DNA of 64,000 nt from Nitrospinae bacterium bin107 (GTDB lineage Bacteria; UBA8248): positions 1 to 64,000 of the forward strand of contig MPNJ01000001.1 in assembly GCA_002238965.1 (NCBI GenBank), given 5' to 3'. Shown here one piece after another: positions 1-8,832 of this stretch (the stretch's first letter is position 1; each line of letters opens with the position of its first letter). The position numbers and the translations under genes are program-made. Under the pieces are notes generated by a model that worked only from the letters and a program-made list of their open reading frames with translations, had not been told where the DNA came from and did no database searches.

Positions 1-386
1 CGCCCTGGCCGCGGGCGCCACGCCCGGAAGAATCCTCACCCTCCACCTGTTCGCGAACATCATCTCGCCGGTCATCGTGGAGGCGAGCATCGGAATGGCG
101 GGGGGGGGGGTTGCCGCGTCGGGGCTCCTCCTCCTCTGTGCTCGGGGTGGCGAGCATCGGAATGGCGGGGGCGATTCTCGCCAAATCGGGTCTCTCCTTC
201 CTGGGACTGGGGATACAGCCGCCCGAGCCGAGCTGGGGAGCGATGCTGGCCGAGGGGCGCGATTTCCTGCTCGTCGCCCCGCACCTGACGATTTATCCGG
301 GAATCGCCATCGCCCTCACCGTCATGGGCCTGAACATCCTGGGCGACGGGCTGAGAGACCTGCTCGACCCGACTCAGAAGAGATAG
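1..386 (+). pseudogene. Opp/Dpp-family ABC transporter permease, C-terminal end, disrupted by a 67-bp insertion
   Basis: Inner-membrane permease of a peptide/nickel-type ABC importer; only the C-terminal part lies in the window. The first 82 bases read in one frame (…ISPVIVEASIGMAG), and the natural continuation (GAILAKSGLSFLGLGIQPP, then PSWGAMLAEG) resumes about base 167 in another frame. That segment is the usual DppC/OppC cytoplasmic loop and last transmembrane helix, and it ends at the normal C-terminus (LLDPTQKR). Between the two parts sit 67 extra bases, which shift the frame and include a run of 11 G. If the insertion is real the gene is dead; it may equally be an assembly error, in which case the gene is intact. 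The 3' end overlaps the convergent downstream gene by 13 bp. Confidence 0.75.
83..171. repeat. 22-bp direct repeat enclosing a 67-bp insertion with a G11 run
   Basis: Bases 83-104 and 150-171 are identical (gcgagcatcggaatggcggg plus two G). The first copy runs into 11 consecutive G and about 40 unrelated bases before the second copy resumes the gene. The unit is 67 bp, not a multiple of three. A homopolymer G run beside a short duplication is typical of a read or assembly artefact. Confidence 0.8.
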
Positions 387-841
387 AGGAAATACCAGCG
401 CTTTTTTTGCTTCTTCTCTTTTTTCACGGCAGGAGGTGGAGTTTCTTGCCTGGGCGCAGGTTCCTCGCCTTTTTCTCTTTTCAGGCGAGGCGTGGGTTTC
501 GGCTTCGGTATCTTGGCGATGTCAACCAATACACCGTGCGGAAACCTGGTGCTGCGCAGCTCTTTTTTGAAAAACGTCTCGGGACGAACGACGTGACATG
601 CGAGGCACTGGCTGGCGGTGCGCAGCGGGCTTTTCTCGTCATAGCGAAGCTGTTGCTTCTCGACGTGCGGGGCTTCCTCGAAACTCGCGTGGAGATGGCA
701 GCTTTGACAGTAAGACGTGACGACCACGTTCTCTTCCGCAGGAGCAAGAGAACCGCGCGCCGCCCTTTCGATGGGCTTTTGCTGGCAGGCGGATACGAGC
801 AGCAAGCAGGCCGCCAGCAACATGAGCCATGAATTCTTCAT
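374..841 (-). CDS. Dihaem c-type cytochrome lipoprotein
   Basis: Predicted 155-aa outer-membrane or periplasmic lipoprotein. It starts MKNSWLMLLAACLLLVSAC, a signal peptide ending in a lipobox with the lipidated Cys at about residue 19. Two haem c attachment motifs follow, CQSCH (about residue 45) and CLACH (about residue 80), suggesting a small electron-transfer protein. The C-terminal third is a proline/lysine/glutamate-rich tail. The ATG at 841 is chosen over the one at 865 because a GGAG motif sits 7 nt upstream of it. I cannot name the partner oxidoreductase. It overlaps the convergent permease end by 13 bp. Confidence 0.8.
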   Translation of the reverse strand: MKNSWLMLLAACLLLVSACQQKPIERAARGSLAPAEENVVVTSYCQSCHLHASFEEAPHVEKQQLRYDEKSPLRTASQCLACHVVRPETFFKKELRSTRFPHGVLVDIAKIPKPKPTPRLKREKGEEPAPRQETPPPAVKKEKKQKKRWYFLYLF

Positions 842-943
842 CCAGCCGCTCCAAGAAATGTCCATCCAGAAAAAAGCGCCCCGTCCCGCTCAGGAGCGCG
901 CAGTATACGAACTGAGCCTTCGCGCCGCAACGAAGCCGTGTCC

Positions 944-1357
944 TCAGGCGCTCTCCCTGCGCTCGGCTACCGTTTCACGCACATAGGAGACGATGTCCTC
1001 CATCGTCGCGCCCGGGGTGAAAATCTCATCCACCCCCTTTTCCTTGAGAAAGGGAATGTCATCATCCGGCACGATGCCGCCCCCGAAGAGAAGAACGTCG
1101 TCCATGCCGTGCGCATCGAGCAATTCACGGATTCTGGGAAACAGGTGGTTGTGCGCGCCCGAAAGTATCGAGAGGCCCACGCAGTCGACGTCTTCCTGCA
1201 TGGCGGTCGAGGCGATTTGCTCGGGCGTCTGGCGGATGCCAGAGTAAATCACCTCCATGCCGGCGTCCCTGAGCGCGCGCGCGACCACCTTGGCTCCCCT
1301 GTCATGTCCGTCGAGGCCGGGCTTGCCCACCAGCACCCGTATCTTTCTCTCGCTCAT
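944..1357 (-). CDS. Stand-alone cobalamin-binding domain protein (methylmalonyl-CoA mutase C-terminal type)
   Basis: 137-aa protein made of the B12-binding Rossmann-like domain that forms the C-terminal part or small subunit of methylmalonyl-CoA mutase-type enzymes. It carries the base-off cobalamin signature D-x-H-x-x-G ([12 protein letters not shown], near residue 16), the downstream SxL segment (LSILSGAH) and the glycine-rich GGGIVPDDD. The ATG at 1357 has GGAGG 7 nt upstream. The catalytic large subunit is not in the window. It lies divergently next to the EtfD-like oxidoreductase, which would fit short-chain acyl-CoA metabolism (inference). It could instead serve another acyl-CoA mutase such as isobutyryl- or ethylmalonyl-CoA mutase. 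Confidence 0.88.
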   Translation of the reverse strand: MSERKIRVLVGKPGLDGHDRGAKVVARALRDAGMEVIYSGIRQTPEQIASTAMQEDVDCVGLSILSGAHNHLFPRIRELLDAHGMDDVLLFGGGIVPDDDIPFLKEKGVDEIFTPGATMEDIVSYVRETVAERRESA

Positions 1358-1530
1358 CGGCCGCCTCCGCGCTTTGGTGCACTCCTGAGAGTTGAAGCTC
1401 TGATTATCCAGCAAAGAAAGCCGCGTTACAAATGAACCCGGAAGAGTGTCGACTTTTCGGCTGAGTTTTCGTAACCTCGGTACATCAGAAATGAAAGACA
1501 ACGCACCGAATCGCCCCACAGGATTCTCAC

Positions 1531-3567
1531 ATGACACCCACGCGGGAAATTTACTGGAACATCGTCTTCGGCCCGTTGATCTACCTCTTCGCCGCGATGG
1601 CGATCGGCGTGATGTCATACGGTATCTACCAGCGCGTGAGGTTGTGGCGCCTGGGTGGCGGCGAAATGAGAACCGACAAACCGGTGAAACGCCTCTGGGG
1701 GGTTGTGGATGAGCTGGTGCTCCACCGACGGATGCTGCGGGACACTTACCCCGGCCTCATGCACCTGTTCATCTTCTACGGCTTTTTCGTCGAACTCATC
1801 GCCACTTCGATGATCGCCGTTCAGGAATGGACGGGAATCCACTATCTCAAGGGAAACCTCTACCTGGGCTACTCGCTGCTCAGCGACGGCTTCGGGCTGT
1901 TGGGGATCGTCGGAATACTAATGGCCCTATGGCGGCGCCTGGTGATGAAGCCCGAGCGCATGAATTCCGTGCTCGACGACTACCTCGCGCTTTGGCTGCT
2001 CCTGCTCGTTTTCGTGCAGGGCTTCGTCGTGGAAGGGCTGCGCATCGCGGCAACCGAACTCAGACACAACCCGGCCCTGGCCCCGTGGTCGCCGGGCGGC
2101 TACGCGGTCGCCCTGACTCTCCAGGGGCTGAGCCTCGAGACACTCCGGTTCCTCCACCGCATCAACTGGTGGTTCCACGCCATTACCGCGTTCGTCCTGC
2201 TCGGCTACATGGGCTTCGGGAAGTTCAACCACATCTGGTACGGCCTGTTGAACATGTTCTGCAGAAATCTGGAGTCGAGCGGCAAGCTGAGCTTCATCGA
2301 CATCGAGGCGACGATGGAAGCGGACCCCGAGGCCATCGAAACCCTGGGGGTGGAGAAGATCGAGGGGTACACCTGGAAGAACCTGCTCGATCTGGACGCG
2401 TGTACGAACTGCGGCCGCTGCCAGGACGTCTGCCCCGCCTACATGAGCGGGGTGCCGCTCAGCCCCAAAAAGCTGATCCAGGACATGAAGACGCACCTGA
2501 GCGAGACGGGCCCGGCGGCGCTCGCGGAAAACGGTGAAGCCGGCGAGAGGACGCCCCTGTTCGGCGAGCCCGGGGACGAACCCGCCGTCCTGGAAGAAGA
2601 ACTCTGGGGCTGCCGCACCTGCGGGGCCTGCCAGCAGGAGTGCCCGGTATTCATCGAGCACATCCCCAAGATGGTGGACATGCGGCGCTACCTGGTGATG
2701 ATGGAATCAAAGACGAGCGAGGACGCGCGCCAGTTCCTGAAGTCGATGGACGAGCGGCAACACCCCTGGGTGGGCGCGCAGCACAACCGCGAGGAATGGT
2801 ACGAGGGGCTCGACGTGAAAGTCCTCGCAAGCGGAGAGAAGGCGGAATATCTCTACTGGGTGGGCTGTACGGGTTCGATGATCGACCGCAACATCGAGGT
2901 GTCGCGGGCGATGGTGAAGATACTCTCAGCCGCGGGCGTGGACTTCGCCATCCTGGGCGCGGAGGAGGTCTGCACAGGCGACCCCGCCCGTCGGGCCGGG
3001 GGCGAATTCACCTTCCAGATGTGCGCAAAGCAGAACATCGAAACGCTGAACGGCTATGAGGTGAAGAAAATCATCACCACCTGCCCGCATTGCTTCAACA
3101 CGTACAAGAACGAATACCCCGACTTCGGGGGAAACTACGAGGTGGTGCACCACACGCAGCTCATCGCGGAACTCATCAAATCAGGAAAACTCAAGCTCAA
3201 GAAATCGCTCGGCTCCATCACCTACCACGACCCCTGCTACCTGGGCCGCCACAACGGCGTGTACGACGCCCCGCGCGATGTGCTGCACCAGATATCCGAC
3301 GGCGGCTTCACCGAGCTCGCGCGCAACCGCTCGCGCTCGCTTTGCTGCGGCGCGGGCGGCGGCTACGCCTGGATGGACGATGACCCCAAAAAGCGCATCA
3401 ACCACGAGCGGCTCGAGGACGTGAAGGCATGCGGGGCCGAAACCGCCGCCGTCTCGTGTCCTTTCTGCATGCAGATGTTCGATGACGCTCTCAAGACGCT
3501 CGACCCGGAAAAGAACATCCGCGCCGCCGACATCGCCGAACTCGTCGCCGAGGCGATAGAGGAGTAG
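1531..3567 (+). CDS. Membrane-bound Fe-S oxidoreductase, EtfD/HdrD-like
   Basis: 678 aa. Roughly the first 235 residues hold several transmembrane helices of the nitrate-reductase-gamma type with candidate haem b ligands. Two 4Fe-4S motifs follow, [11 protein letters not shown] (about 291) and [11 protein letters not shown] (about 360). The C-terminal half carries two cysteine-rich CCG-type domains ([34 protein letters not shown]). This architecture matches membrane oxidoreductases such as mycobacterial EtfD, which pass electrons from ETF, and thus acyl-CoA dehydrogenases, to quinone. No etfAB genes are in the window, but an acyl-CoA dehydrogenase is at 8.8-10 kb. The HdrD-like C-terminus leaves other electron donors possible. 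AGGA lies upstream of the ATG. Confidence 0.85.
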   Translation: MTPTREIYWNIVFGPLIYLFAAMAIGVMSYGIYQRVRLWRLGGGEMRTDKPVKRLWGVVDELVLHRRMLRDTYPGLMHLFIFYGFFVELIATSMIAVQEWTGIHYLKGNLYLGYSLLSDGFGLLGIVGILMALWRRLVMKPERMNSVLDDYLALWLLLLVFVQGFVVEGLRIAATELRHNPALAPWSPGGYAVALTLQGLSLETLRFLHRINWWFHAITAFVLLGYMGFGKFNHIWYGLLNMFCRNLESSGKLSFIDIEATMEADPEAIETLGVEKIEGYTWKNLLDLDACTNCGRCQDVCPAYMSGVPLSPKKLIQDMKTHLSETGPAALAENGEAGERTPLFGEPGDEPAVLEEELWGCRTCGACQQECPVFIEHIPKMVDMRRYLVMMESKTSEDARQFLKSMDERQHPWVGAQHNREEWYEGLDVKVLASGEKAEYLYWVGCTGSMIDRNIEVSRAMVKILSAAGVDFAILGAEEVCTGDPARRAGGEFTFQMCAKQNIETLNGYEVKKIITTCPHCFNTYKNEYPDFGGNYEVVHHTQLIAELIKSGKLKLKKSLGSITYHDPCYLGRHNGVYDAPRDVLHQISDGGFTELARNRSRSLCCGAGGGYAWMDDDPKKRINHERLEDVKACGAETAAVSCPFCMQMFDDALKTLDPEKNIRAADIAELVAEAIEE

Positions 3568-3811
3568 GAGCCGCGCAAGTTTCCCGTCCTGCCGAACGAG
3601 GCATCGGACCTGTTTTTCCTTTCATTTTTTACATTCCCCGACATTTTCGTGGCAACAATCAATAATTCCAGTTGTTCGAGTGCTTTTTTTTGCAAAATGT
3701 AGCGAATGCGAAGATAATATTTTCATAATGCGACACAATCATAGCAACCTTGTTTGGACGATCACTTTGAATCAAGGTGAATAATCCCGTAAGGGATAAT
3801 TGAGGACCCGG

Positions 3812-4651
3812 ATGAGAAACATACTCCGGAGTTTGATGAGATTCATGGGGGTTTCTCCTGAAGCCGAGGAGAAGCCTCCGGCTTCATTCTTGCCGGAAAG
3901 CGCGGAAATCCGGGAGGAGACGCTCGACGGTCGGGAGCTCACGCCCGTGGCCGAAACCACGCGATTCCTGAGCGAAATCACCAACCGCTCCATTCATCTG
4001 AGCGAGCTCGCCCATTCACAGGCGCAGGCGGGGGATATCGACGCCGCCATTGAGACCGCGCGAGGCATCGGAAGCGCTCTTTTTTACGCCTCCGCCTTGC
4101 GGGAAATCGCCATTGCTCAGGCGAGGGCGGGACAAATCAGCGAAGCCATCGAGACGATACGCCGAATCGACGATCCCGACGATCAGATGCAGGCGCTCAA
4201 GCACTTCTCCGCCATCCAGAGTGGTCCCGGCTCTGCCATCGCCTCCCAAGCGATCAACGCCGCCCTGGAGGCGGTCGAGGAGATCCGCGACGAGAAAAGC
4301 CTTTCCGAAAATGCGTGGCGAAGCGTCATGGACCTGGCCGAGGCGGGGGATTTCACCGCCGCCGTTCAGTGCGCCCGCGAAATCGGCGACCCTGCCTGGC
4401 GCTCCTGGGCCTTGCAGGAAATCGCGACGGGCCAGGCGCAGGCGGGAGATTTCCCCGCCGCTCTCAACTCCGCAAGCGGCATCAGCAAGGCGCTGTACCG
4501 CTCCTGGGCTTACCGGGATATCGCCGTCGCGCAGGCGCAAGAGGGGCAAATCGAGGCCGCTCTCGACACCGCGCGCCGCGTGGAAGACCCCGAAGACCGC
4601 GAGCAGGCGATGGCCGCCATCGAAAAACACAAGGAACAACCCAGCAAATAG
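3812..4651 (+). CDS. Helical repeat protein (TPR-like), copy 1
   Basis: 279-aa soluble protein with no signal peptide or membrane segment. From about residue 55 it consists of degenerate 30-35-residue helical repeats with the pattern A-x-A-Q-A-x-A-G-D-x-x-A-A-x-x-T-A (for example SQAQAGDIDAAIETARGI and AVAQAQEGQIEAALDTARR), the look of TPR or a related solenoid used for protein binding. The ATG at 3812 is preferred over an in-frame TTG at 3800: a GAGGA motif precedes it and the paralogue starts at the same residue. No function can be assigned. It follows the Fe-S oxidoreductase gene in the same direction after a 240-bp AT-rich gap. Confidence 0.75.
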   Translation: MRNILRSLMRFMGVSPEAEEKPPASFLPESAEIREETLDGRELTPVAETTRFLSEITNRSIHLSELAHSQAQAGDIDAAIETARGIGSALFYASALREIAIAQARAGQISEAIETIRRIDDPDDQMQALKHFSAIQSGPGSAIASQAINAALEAVEEIRDEKSLSENAWRSVMDLAEAGDFTAAVQCAREIGDPAWRSWALQEIATGQAQAGDFPAALNSASGISKALYRSWAYRDIAVAQAQEGQIEAALDTARRVEDPEDREQAMAAIEKHKEQPSK

Positions 4652-4965
4652 CGCGCCAAGCCGCGCCGCCGACATCGCCGAGCGCTTCGCCGAGGTGATC
4701 GAGGAGCAAAGACAAGCGCGCATTCTCACCGACCCTGCCTGTTCGTCATCAGCATCTATTCGTATAATTCGGATAAAATTTGGTATCATATACATAATAA
4801 TTATAGCGTTAATCCGTAATCCCGGCTTCTTGAGTGCTTTTTTCTTTTGCAAATCAAAACAAACGAGATGATAATGACTGCTTTGAACAAGGCTAACGAT
4901 ATCAATCCTGTGGAAAAACATCGCGTTCAATATGAAATCTCTCATACGGATAGACGAGGACCCAG

Positions 4966-5805
4966 ATGAGAAACATTTTCCGGAGTTTGATGCGATTTAT
5001 GGGGAATTCGAGCGAAGCCGAGGAGCAGGCTCCAGCTTCATTCTTGCCGGAAAGCGCGGAAATCCGGGAGGAGACGCTCGACGGCCGGGAGCTCACGCCC
5101 GGGGCCGAAATCTCGCGATTCCTGAGCGAAATCACCAACCGCTCCATTCATCTGAGCGAGCTCGCCGGCTCACAGGCGCAGGCGGGGGATATCGACGCCG
5201 CTATCGAGACCGCGCGAGGCATCGGCAGCGCTCTTTTTTACGCCTCCGCCTTGCGTGAAATCGCCATTGCGCAGACGAGGGCGGGACAAATCAGCGAAGC
5301 CATCGAGACGATACGCCGCATCGACGACCCCGACGATCAAATGCAGGCGCTCAAGCACTTCTCCGCCATCCAGAGTGGTCCCGCCGCCGCCATCGCCTCC
5401 CACACGCTGAACGCCGCCCTGGAGGCGATCGAGGAGATCCGCGACGAGAAAAGCCTTTCCGAAAATGCGTGGCGAAGCGTCATGGGCATGGCCGAGGCGG
5501 GGGATTTCACCGCCGCCGTTCAGAACGCCCGTGAAATCGGCGACCCTGCCTGGCGCTCCTGGGCCTTGCAGGAAATCGCGACGGTCCAGGCGAACGCGGG
5601 AGATTTCCCCGCCGCTCTCAACTCCGCAAGCGGCATCGGTAAAGCTCCATATCGCTCCTGGGCTTACCGGGATATCGCCTTGGCGCAGGCGCAAGAGGGG
5701 CAAATCGACACCGCTCTCGATACTGCGGGCCGGGTGGAAGACCCCGAAGACCGCGCACTGGCGATGGCCGCCATCGAAAAAAACAAGGAGCAGCCCGGCG
5801 AATAG
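4966..5805 (+). CDS. Helical repeat protein (TPR-like), copy 2
   Basis: 279-aa paralogue of the preceding gene, near-identical along its whole length with a cluster of changes near the N-terminus (MGNSSEAEEQAP against MGVSPEAEEKPP). The same repeats are present (AQAGDIDAAIETARGI, ANAGDFPAALNSASGI, AQEGQIDTALDTAGR). GAGGA precedes the ATG exactly as in copy 1. It arose by tandem duplication. The few amino-acid changes and intact frame suggest the copy is recent or kept by selection. Function unknown. Confidence 0.75.
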   Translation: MRNIFRSLMRFMGNSSEAEEQAPASFLPESAEIREETLDGRELTPGAEISRFLSEITNRSIHLSELAGSQAQAGDIDAAIETARGIGSALFYASALREIAIAQTRAGQISEAIETIRRIDDPDDQMQALKHFSAIQSGPAAAIASHTLNAALEAIEEIRDEKSLSENAWRSVMGMAEAGDFTAAVQNAREIGDPAWRSWALQEIATVQANAGDFPAALNSASGIGKAPYRSWAYRDIALAQAQEGQIDTALDTAGRVEDPEDRALAMAAIEKNKEQPGE

Positions 5806-5959
5806 CGGGTAGCTCCCATGAACATGGGAGCGCATTCAGAATCCAAACGTCTGTCAATGAAATCCCACCGCCAGAATCTCGCCACGAGTTTCCATGCGCT
5901 CCGGCGCAATCGCGAGAGAGTCCTTGCGCGGTGTCGGCGAGCCGGAAAAAATTCGTCCG

Positions 5960-6655
5960 TCAGCGTGTCTTGTCTTCGGGTCCGGCGGGGGCGACGCGGA
6001 TGTCGCCGTACCAGCCGCGGGCCGAGAGCTTGCTGTTGTCGGTGTCGGTCATTATGGCGATGTGGGTGATACCGGTGATGTCGCGGCCGAAGTAGCGCCT
6101 GAAATCCTCGCGCATGTTCCGGCGATGGGTGCGCCACTGCCCGGCGAGGCCCGCGCCTGAATCGACGGCGACCATGTGGGCCTTCTTGGTGTAGGGGTTC
6201 GGCCAGGCGGAGCCTACAGGCTGCCCGCTGGCCCAGACGTAGACGACCGAATCCGGAAAAGAGAGCCAGCCGGCGCCGGGCGCTAGGAAATAGACGCGGG
6301 CGGCGAAGTCGTCTCCTTCTTTGGACAACTCATCCGGCGGGTCGACGGGGCGCTCGATCCGCCAGCGCCAGATGAGAATCGGCGTTTTCGTGAGGTCGAT
6401 CTTGCGCTTGAGCACAAGGCCGGACGCAGCCGCGTTGCTCACCGCTTCGAGGACGGTTTCGCCGCCTCGCAACTTGACGAGTCGATACCTGGTCTCGCCT
6501 TCGAAACTCTTGGGCTCCCAGCCGGAGAGGTCGCCAGCCGAGAAGCGGCCGAGCACGATCTCCTGCGCCAGGAGAACGCCGGGAGTAAGGATGAGAAAGG
6601 CGGTCAGAACGCAGAGGACAATCGCAGGGCATTTAAGAATACGGTACGGAATCAT
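5960..6655 (-). CDS. DUF3047-family secreted protein
   Basis: 231 aa with a signal peptide (LCVLTAFLILTPGVLLAQ, cleavage near residue 31). The body matches what I know of the DUF3047 family: an early GWEPKSF segment, a central IWRWRIERPVDP segment, DDFAARVYF, VYVWASGQPVGS, and a C-terminal ITHIAIMTDTDNS. No biochemical role is established for the family; the fold resembles carbohydrate-binding jelly rolls (inference). The ATG overlaps nothing and has GAGG 8 nt upstream. It lies 10 bp after the transglycosylase gene, so the two are probably one transcript acting in the cell envelope. Confidence 0.8.
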   Translation of the reverse strand: MIPYRILKCPAIVLCVLTAFLILTPGVLLAQEIVLGRFSAGDLSGWEPKSFEGETRYRLVKLRGGETVLEAVSNAAASGLVLKRKIDLTKTPILIWRWRIERPVDPPDELSKEGDDFAARVYFLAPGAGWLSFPDSVVYVWASGQPVGSAWPNPYTKKAHMVAVDSGAGLAGQWRTHRRNMREDFRRYFGRDITGITHIAIMTDTDNSKLSARGWYGDIRVAPAGPEDKTR

Positions 6656-6665
6656 TCAGAAAACC

Positions 6666-7361
6666 TCAGCGGCAAAAGGGCCAGACCTGATACCACGAAT
6701 CGCACCGGAACCTCGATTCGCAGCGCGCGAGCTGGGCCTTGTAGAGCCGGGCGGTCTCGGCCACTCGACGCGCGGCGCGGCGGATTTTCGGCTTTTTCTT
6801 CCACGTGCCGCGCCGGTACCCGCCCCTTCCCTCGTGATAGGCGAGGTAGAGCCTGTGCGCGTCGTTCAGGGAAATGCCCAGTTCGCGCCGTGACTTGGCG
6901 TTGTACCAGCCGACGAAGTCGAGCGCATCCTTCATGCGCGTGCGGCTGCTCAGCCAGCTGCCGCGCTCCGCCTTGTAGTCCCCCCAGGTCTGGTTCAGGG
7001 GCTGCGCATAGCCAAGCGCCGTGGAGGGGCGGCCGAGCGGGATGAACAGGAACCACCGCATGGGCGGCCTCGCGTGGCTCTGGAAGCTCGATTCTTTCTT
7101 CACGAACGCCATGAGCACGTGCACCGGCGTGCCCCAACTCTTCTCGGACGCGCGGGCGTAGTCGTACCAGTCGGGCTGCTGATCGAAAATCGAGCAGATG
7201 TTCCCCTGCCGCCTCGGCGTTGGCGTGACGCAGCCGCTGACGAGGAATGCGAGGACGATGGCGAGCGCCACATGGCGGCGCAAGCGCGCGTGAGGCGTCC
7301 GCTTCTTCCAGAAACCTTTCGAACGAAAACGTGAGGCTGACATCGGCTTATTCATCTCCAT
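6666..7361 (-). CDS. Lytic transglycosylase-like lipoprotein
   Basis: 231 aa with a lipoprotein signal (VALAIVLAFLVSGC) after an unusually long basic N-region, so translation may start later than the ATG at 7361. The body resembles SLT-domain transglycosylases, which cleave peptidoglycan glycan strands. There is a catalytic-Glu segment (LMAFVKKESSFQS), then a GYAQPLNQTWGDYK stretch like the G-Y/L-x-Q motif, and AYHEGRGGY near the C-terminus. It is the first gene of a likely operon with the DUF3047 gene. Confidence 0.8.
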   Translation of the reverse strand: MEMNKPMSASRFRSKGFWKKRTPHARLRRHVALAIVLAFLVSGCVTPTPRRQGNICSIFDQQPDWYDYARASEKSWGTPVHVLMAFVKKESSFQSHARPPMRWFLFIPLGRPSTALGYAQPLNQTWGDYKAERGSWLSSRTRMKDALDFVGWYNAKSRRELGISLNDAHRLYLAYHEGRGGYRRGTWKKKPKIRRAARRVAETARLYKAQLARCESRFRCDSWYQVWPFCR

Positions 7362-7410
7362 GACTGGGCGGAGATGCGTATGTCGTTAATAAATGCACAG
7401 CAAAGGTTTT

Positions 7411-7485
7411 TGTCAATCATTTTCGTCCATAAATGAGCGACAAACGGCTTTGTCGTTCATACGTGATCATTAAAACAGCTTTCTT
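7411..7485. repeat. 75-bp repeat at the 3' end of the Fic gene (left copy)
   Basis: About 60 of 75 bases match the copy at 8718-8792, 1307 bp away, in direct orientation. The core is a run of alternating half-sites built on TGAGCGACAAA: tgagcgacaaa at 7434-7444 faces tttgtcgttca at 7449-7459, with degenerate half-sites on both sides. The repeat includes the last five codons and stop of the Fic gene. Confidence 0.75.
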
Positions 7486-8582
7486 TCCTCCGCAATGTTT
7501 AGCAAGTCAGGAAACGACAGAATCGTCGAGCGGCGGCCTTTCCCGGTTCTGACAACATTCAGGATTTCATTTTCCCGAAGCACTCGCAACACCCTGCGCG
7601 CCGTCGGCTCAGGGATGTCCGCCGTGTTCACAAAATGAATGCTGCGGAAAATCGGACGCTCGAAAATCCAGTCCAGGGCGTGGACGGCGTAGTGGGAGCG
7701 GGTCAATTCCGTTACACGTATTTTCATGTCCTCGTAAAGCTCGAGAATGGCCCGGGCTTTGGCGAGATTGTCCTCCGCCTGCACTCGCACTCCTTCGAGA
7801 AAAAACTTGCACCAACCCGTCCAATCGTCGTCGCGCGAGACGGCGAGCAACCCATCGTAATACGCATCGCGATGCGCCTCGAAATAGGCGCTGATGTAGA
7901 ACATGGGACGGCTGATGAGACCGCGCTGCCATAGAAACAAAGGAACCAGCATCCGGCCCAGGCGACCGTTACCGTCCAGGAAAGGGTGCAGGGCTTCGAA
8001 CTCAGCGTGCAGGACGGCCGCCTGCACCAGCAGATCGGGCGTTTCCTGGTGGATATAGCGCTCCCACGCGCTCATGGCCTCGTCGAGCTTCTCCGCCCCG
8101 ATGGGCACGAACTTGGCGGTATCGATGGAACACCCCGGCGGCCCGATCCAATTCGGGATGCGCCGATACTCACCAGGAGATTTGTTCCTCCCGCGCACCC
8201 CGGAAAGCAATACGCGATGTGCCTCGCGGACGACTCTTAAGGACAGCGGGAGTGTGGTGAGCATCTCCTCCGCCTCTCTCATCGAGGTGCGGTAGTTGCG
8301 TACTTCTTCAATGTCGTCACGGCGGTCGGGAGAGTCCGCTTCTTGCCCCGCTTCGAACTCCAATACCTCACCCATGGTGGCCTGGGTGCCCTCGATGCGC
8401 GAGGAGAGCACCGCCTCCTGGGTAGTCAAGGGCGCAAGCAATAATTCGGGGTTACGAACGACGTTGAGTATCTCGTCGTAGCGCGCCAGAGCCGCAGCCG
8501 CCGGGCCGAGTAACGGTGCCAGCGCTCCCCAATCGAGGCTTTTCTCCGGGGGAAAACGCCCTTCGTGGTAATGAACCGGAGG
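7470..8582 (-). CDS. Fic family protein with C-terminal winged-helix domain
   Basis: About 370 aa. It contains the complete Fic motif HPFLDGNGRLGR, with catalytic His and the Arg that binds ATP phosphates, so AMP-transferase activity is expected. An N-terminal Fic_N-like region includes SRIEGTQATMGEVL, which resembles the inhibitory (S/T)xxxE(G/N) helix. The C-terminal 80 residues look like a winged helix (TADIPEPTARRVLRVLRE) that could bind DNA. The ATG at 8582 has GGAG 7 nt upstream; an in-frame ATG at 8612 lacks a clear ribosome site. Both ends are flanked by an array of TGAGCGACAAA half-sites, a plausible autoregulatory operator (inference). Confidence 0.87.
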   Translation of the reverse strand, partial: PPVHYHEGRFPPEKSLDWGALAPLLGPAAAALARYDEILNVVRNPELLLAPLTTQEAVLSSRIEGTQATMGEVLEFEAGQEADSPDRRDDIEEVRNYRTSMREAEEMLTTLPLSLRVVREAHRVLLSGVRGRNKSPGEYRRIPNWIGPPGCSIDTAKFVPIGAEKLDEAMSAWERYIHQETPDLLVQAAVLHAEFEALHPFLDGNGRLGRMLVPLFLWQRGLISRPMFYISAYFEAHRDAYYDGLLAVSRDDDWTGWCKFFLEGVRVQAEDNLAKARAILELYEDMKIRVTELTRSHYAVHALDWIFERPIFRSIHFVNTADIPEPTARRVLRVLRENEILNVVRTGKGRRSTILSFPDLLNIAEERKLF

Positions 8583-8717
8583 CATCAGTCCTCTCCAAAA
8601 CTCTTTATCCATTGGTGAATGATGATGACTGTCAACGCCAAAAAAAGCACTCAGTCACCCCGGAACCAGCCCTTGATGTTACAATTTCTCTCTTGAAAAT
8701 GAAATCGACGATGCTCT

Positions 8718-8792
8718 TGTCACTCACTTTAGCCCAAAAGTGAGCGACAAACCGCTTTGTCGTTCATACGTGAGCGACAAAACAGTTTCTTA
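8718..8792. promoter_or_regulatory. Operator-like array of alternating half-sites upstream of the Fic gene (right copy)
   Basis: Four half-sites alternate in orientation: tgtcactcacttt, aaaagtgagcgaca, tttgtcgttca, tgagcgacaaaa. The first two form a near-perfect 14-bp inverted repeat around a 4-5-bp centre; the middle pair is tgagcgacaaa-ccgc-tttgtcgttca. It lies about 110-180 bp upstream of the Fic start and matches the repeat at the other end of the gene. A binding site for the winged helix of the Fic protein is an inference. Confidence 0.6.
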
Positions 8793-8832
8793 CTTGAATG
8801 TTACTCGATTATGGGCGGCGGGCGGTTTTTTT

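Larger units (their letters stand above)
3521..5810 (+). repeat. Tandem duplication of about 1.15 kb (repeat-protein gene plus upstream region)
   Basis: The genes at 3812 and 4966 are near-identical. The DNA before the second copy (about 4664-4860) resembles the end of the Fe-S oxidoreductase gene plus its downstream spacer (about 3520-3710). The match cgccgccgacatcgccga is followed by gaggYgatMgaggag, and both have a gagtgctttttt tract further on. The duplicated unit therefore seems to have run from the last codons of the Fe-S gene to the end of the repeat-protein gene. The second copy carries a fossil of the Fe-S gene tail (ADIAERFAEVIEE against [13 protein letters not shown]). Confidence 0.7.

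Noticed and set aside
1827-2661. Long overlapping open frames on both strands inside the Fe-S oxidoreductase gene
   Set aside because: High-GC shadow frames with arginine/histidine-rich low-complexity products and no family features.
7470-8612. Fic gene as part of a toxin-antitoxin pair
   Set aside because: The inhibitory-helix-like motif is within the same protein and no small antitoxin gene is adjacent.
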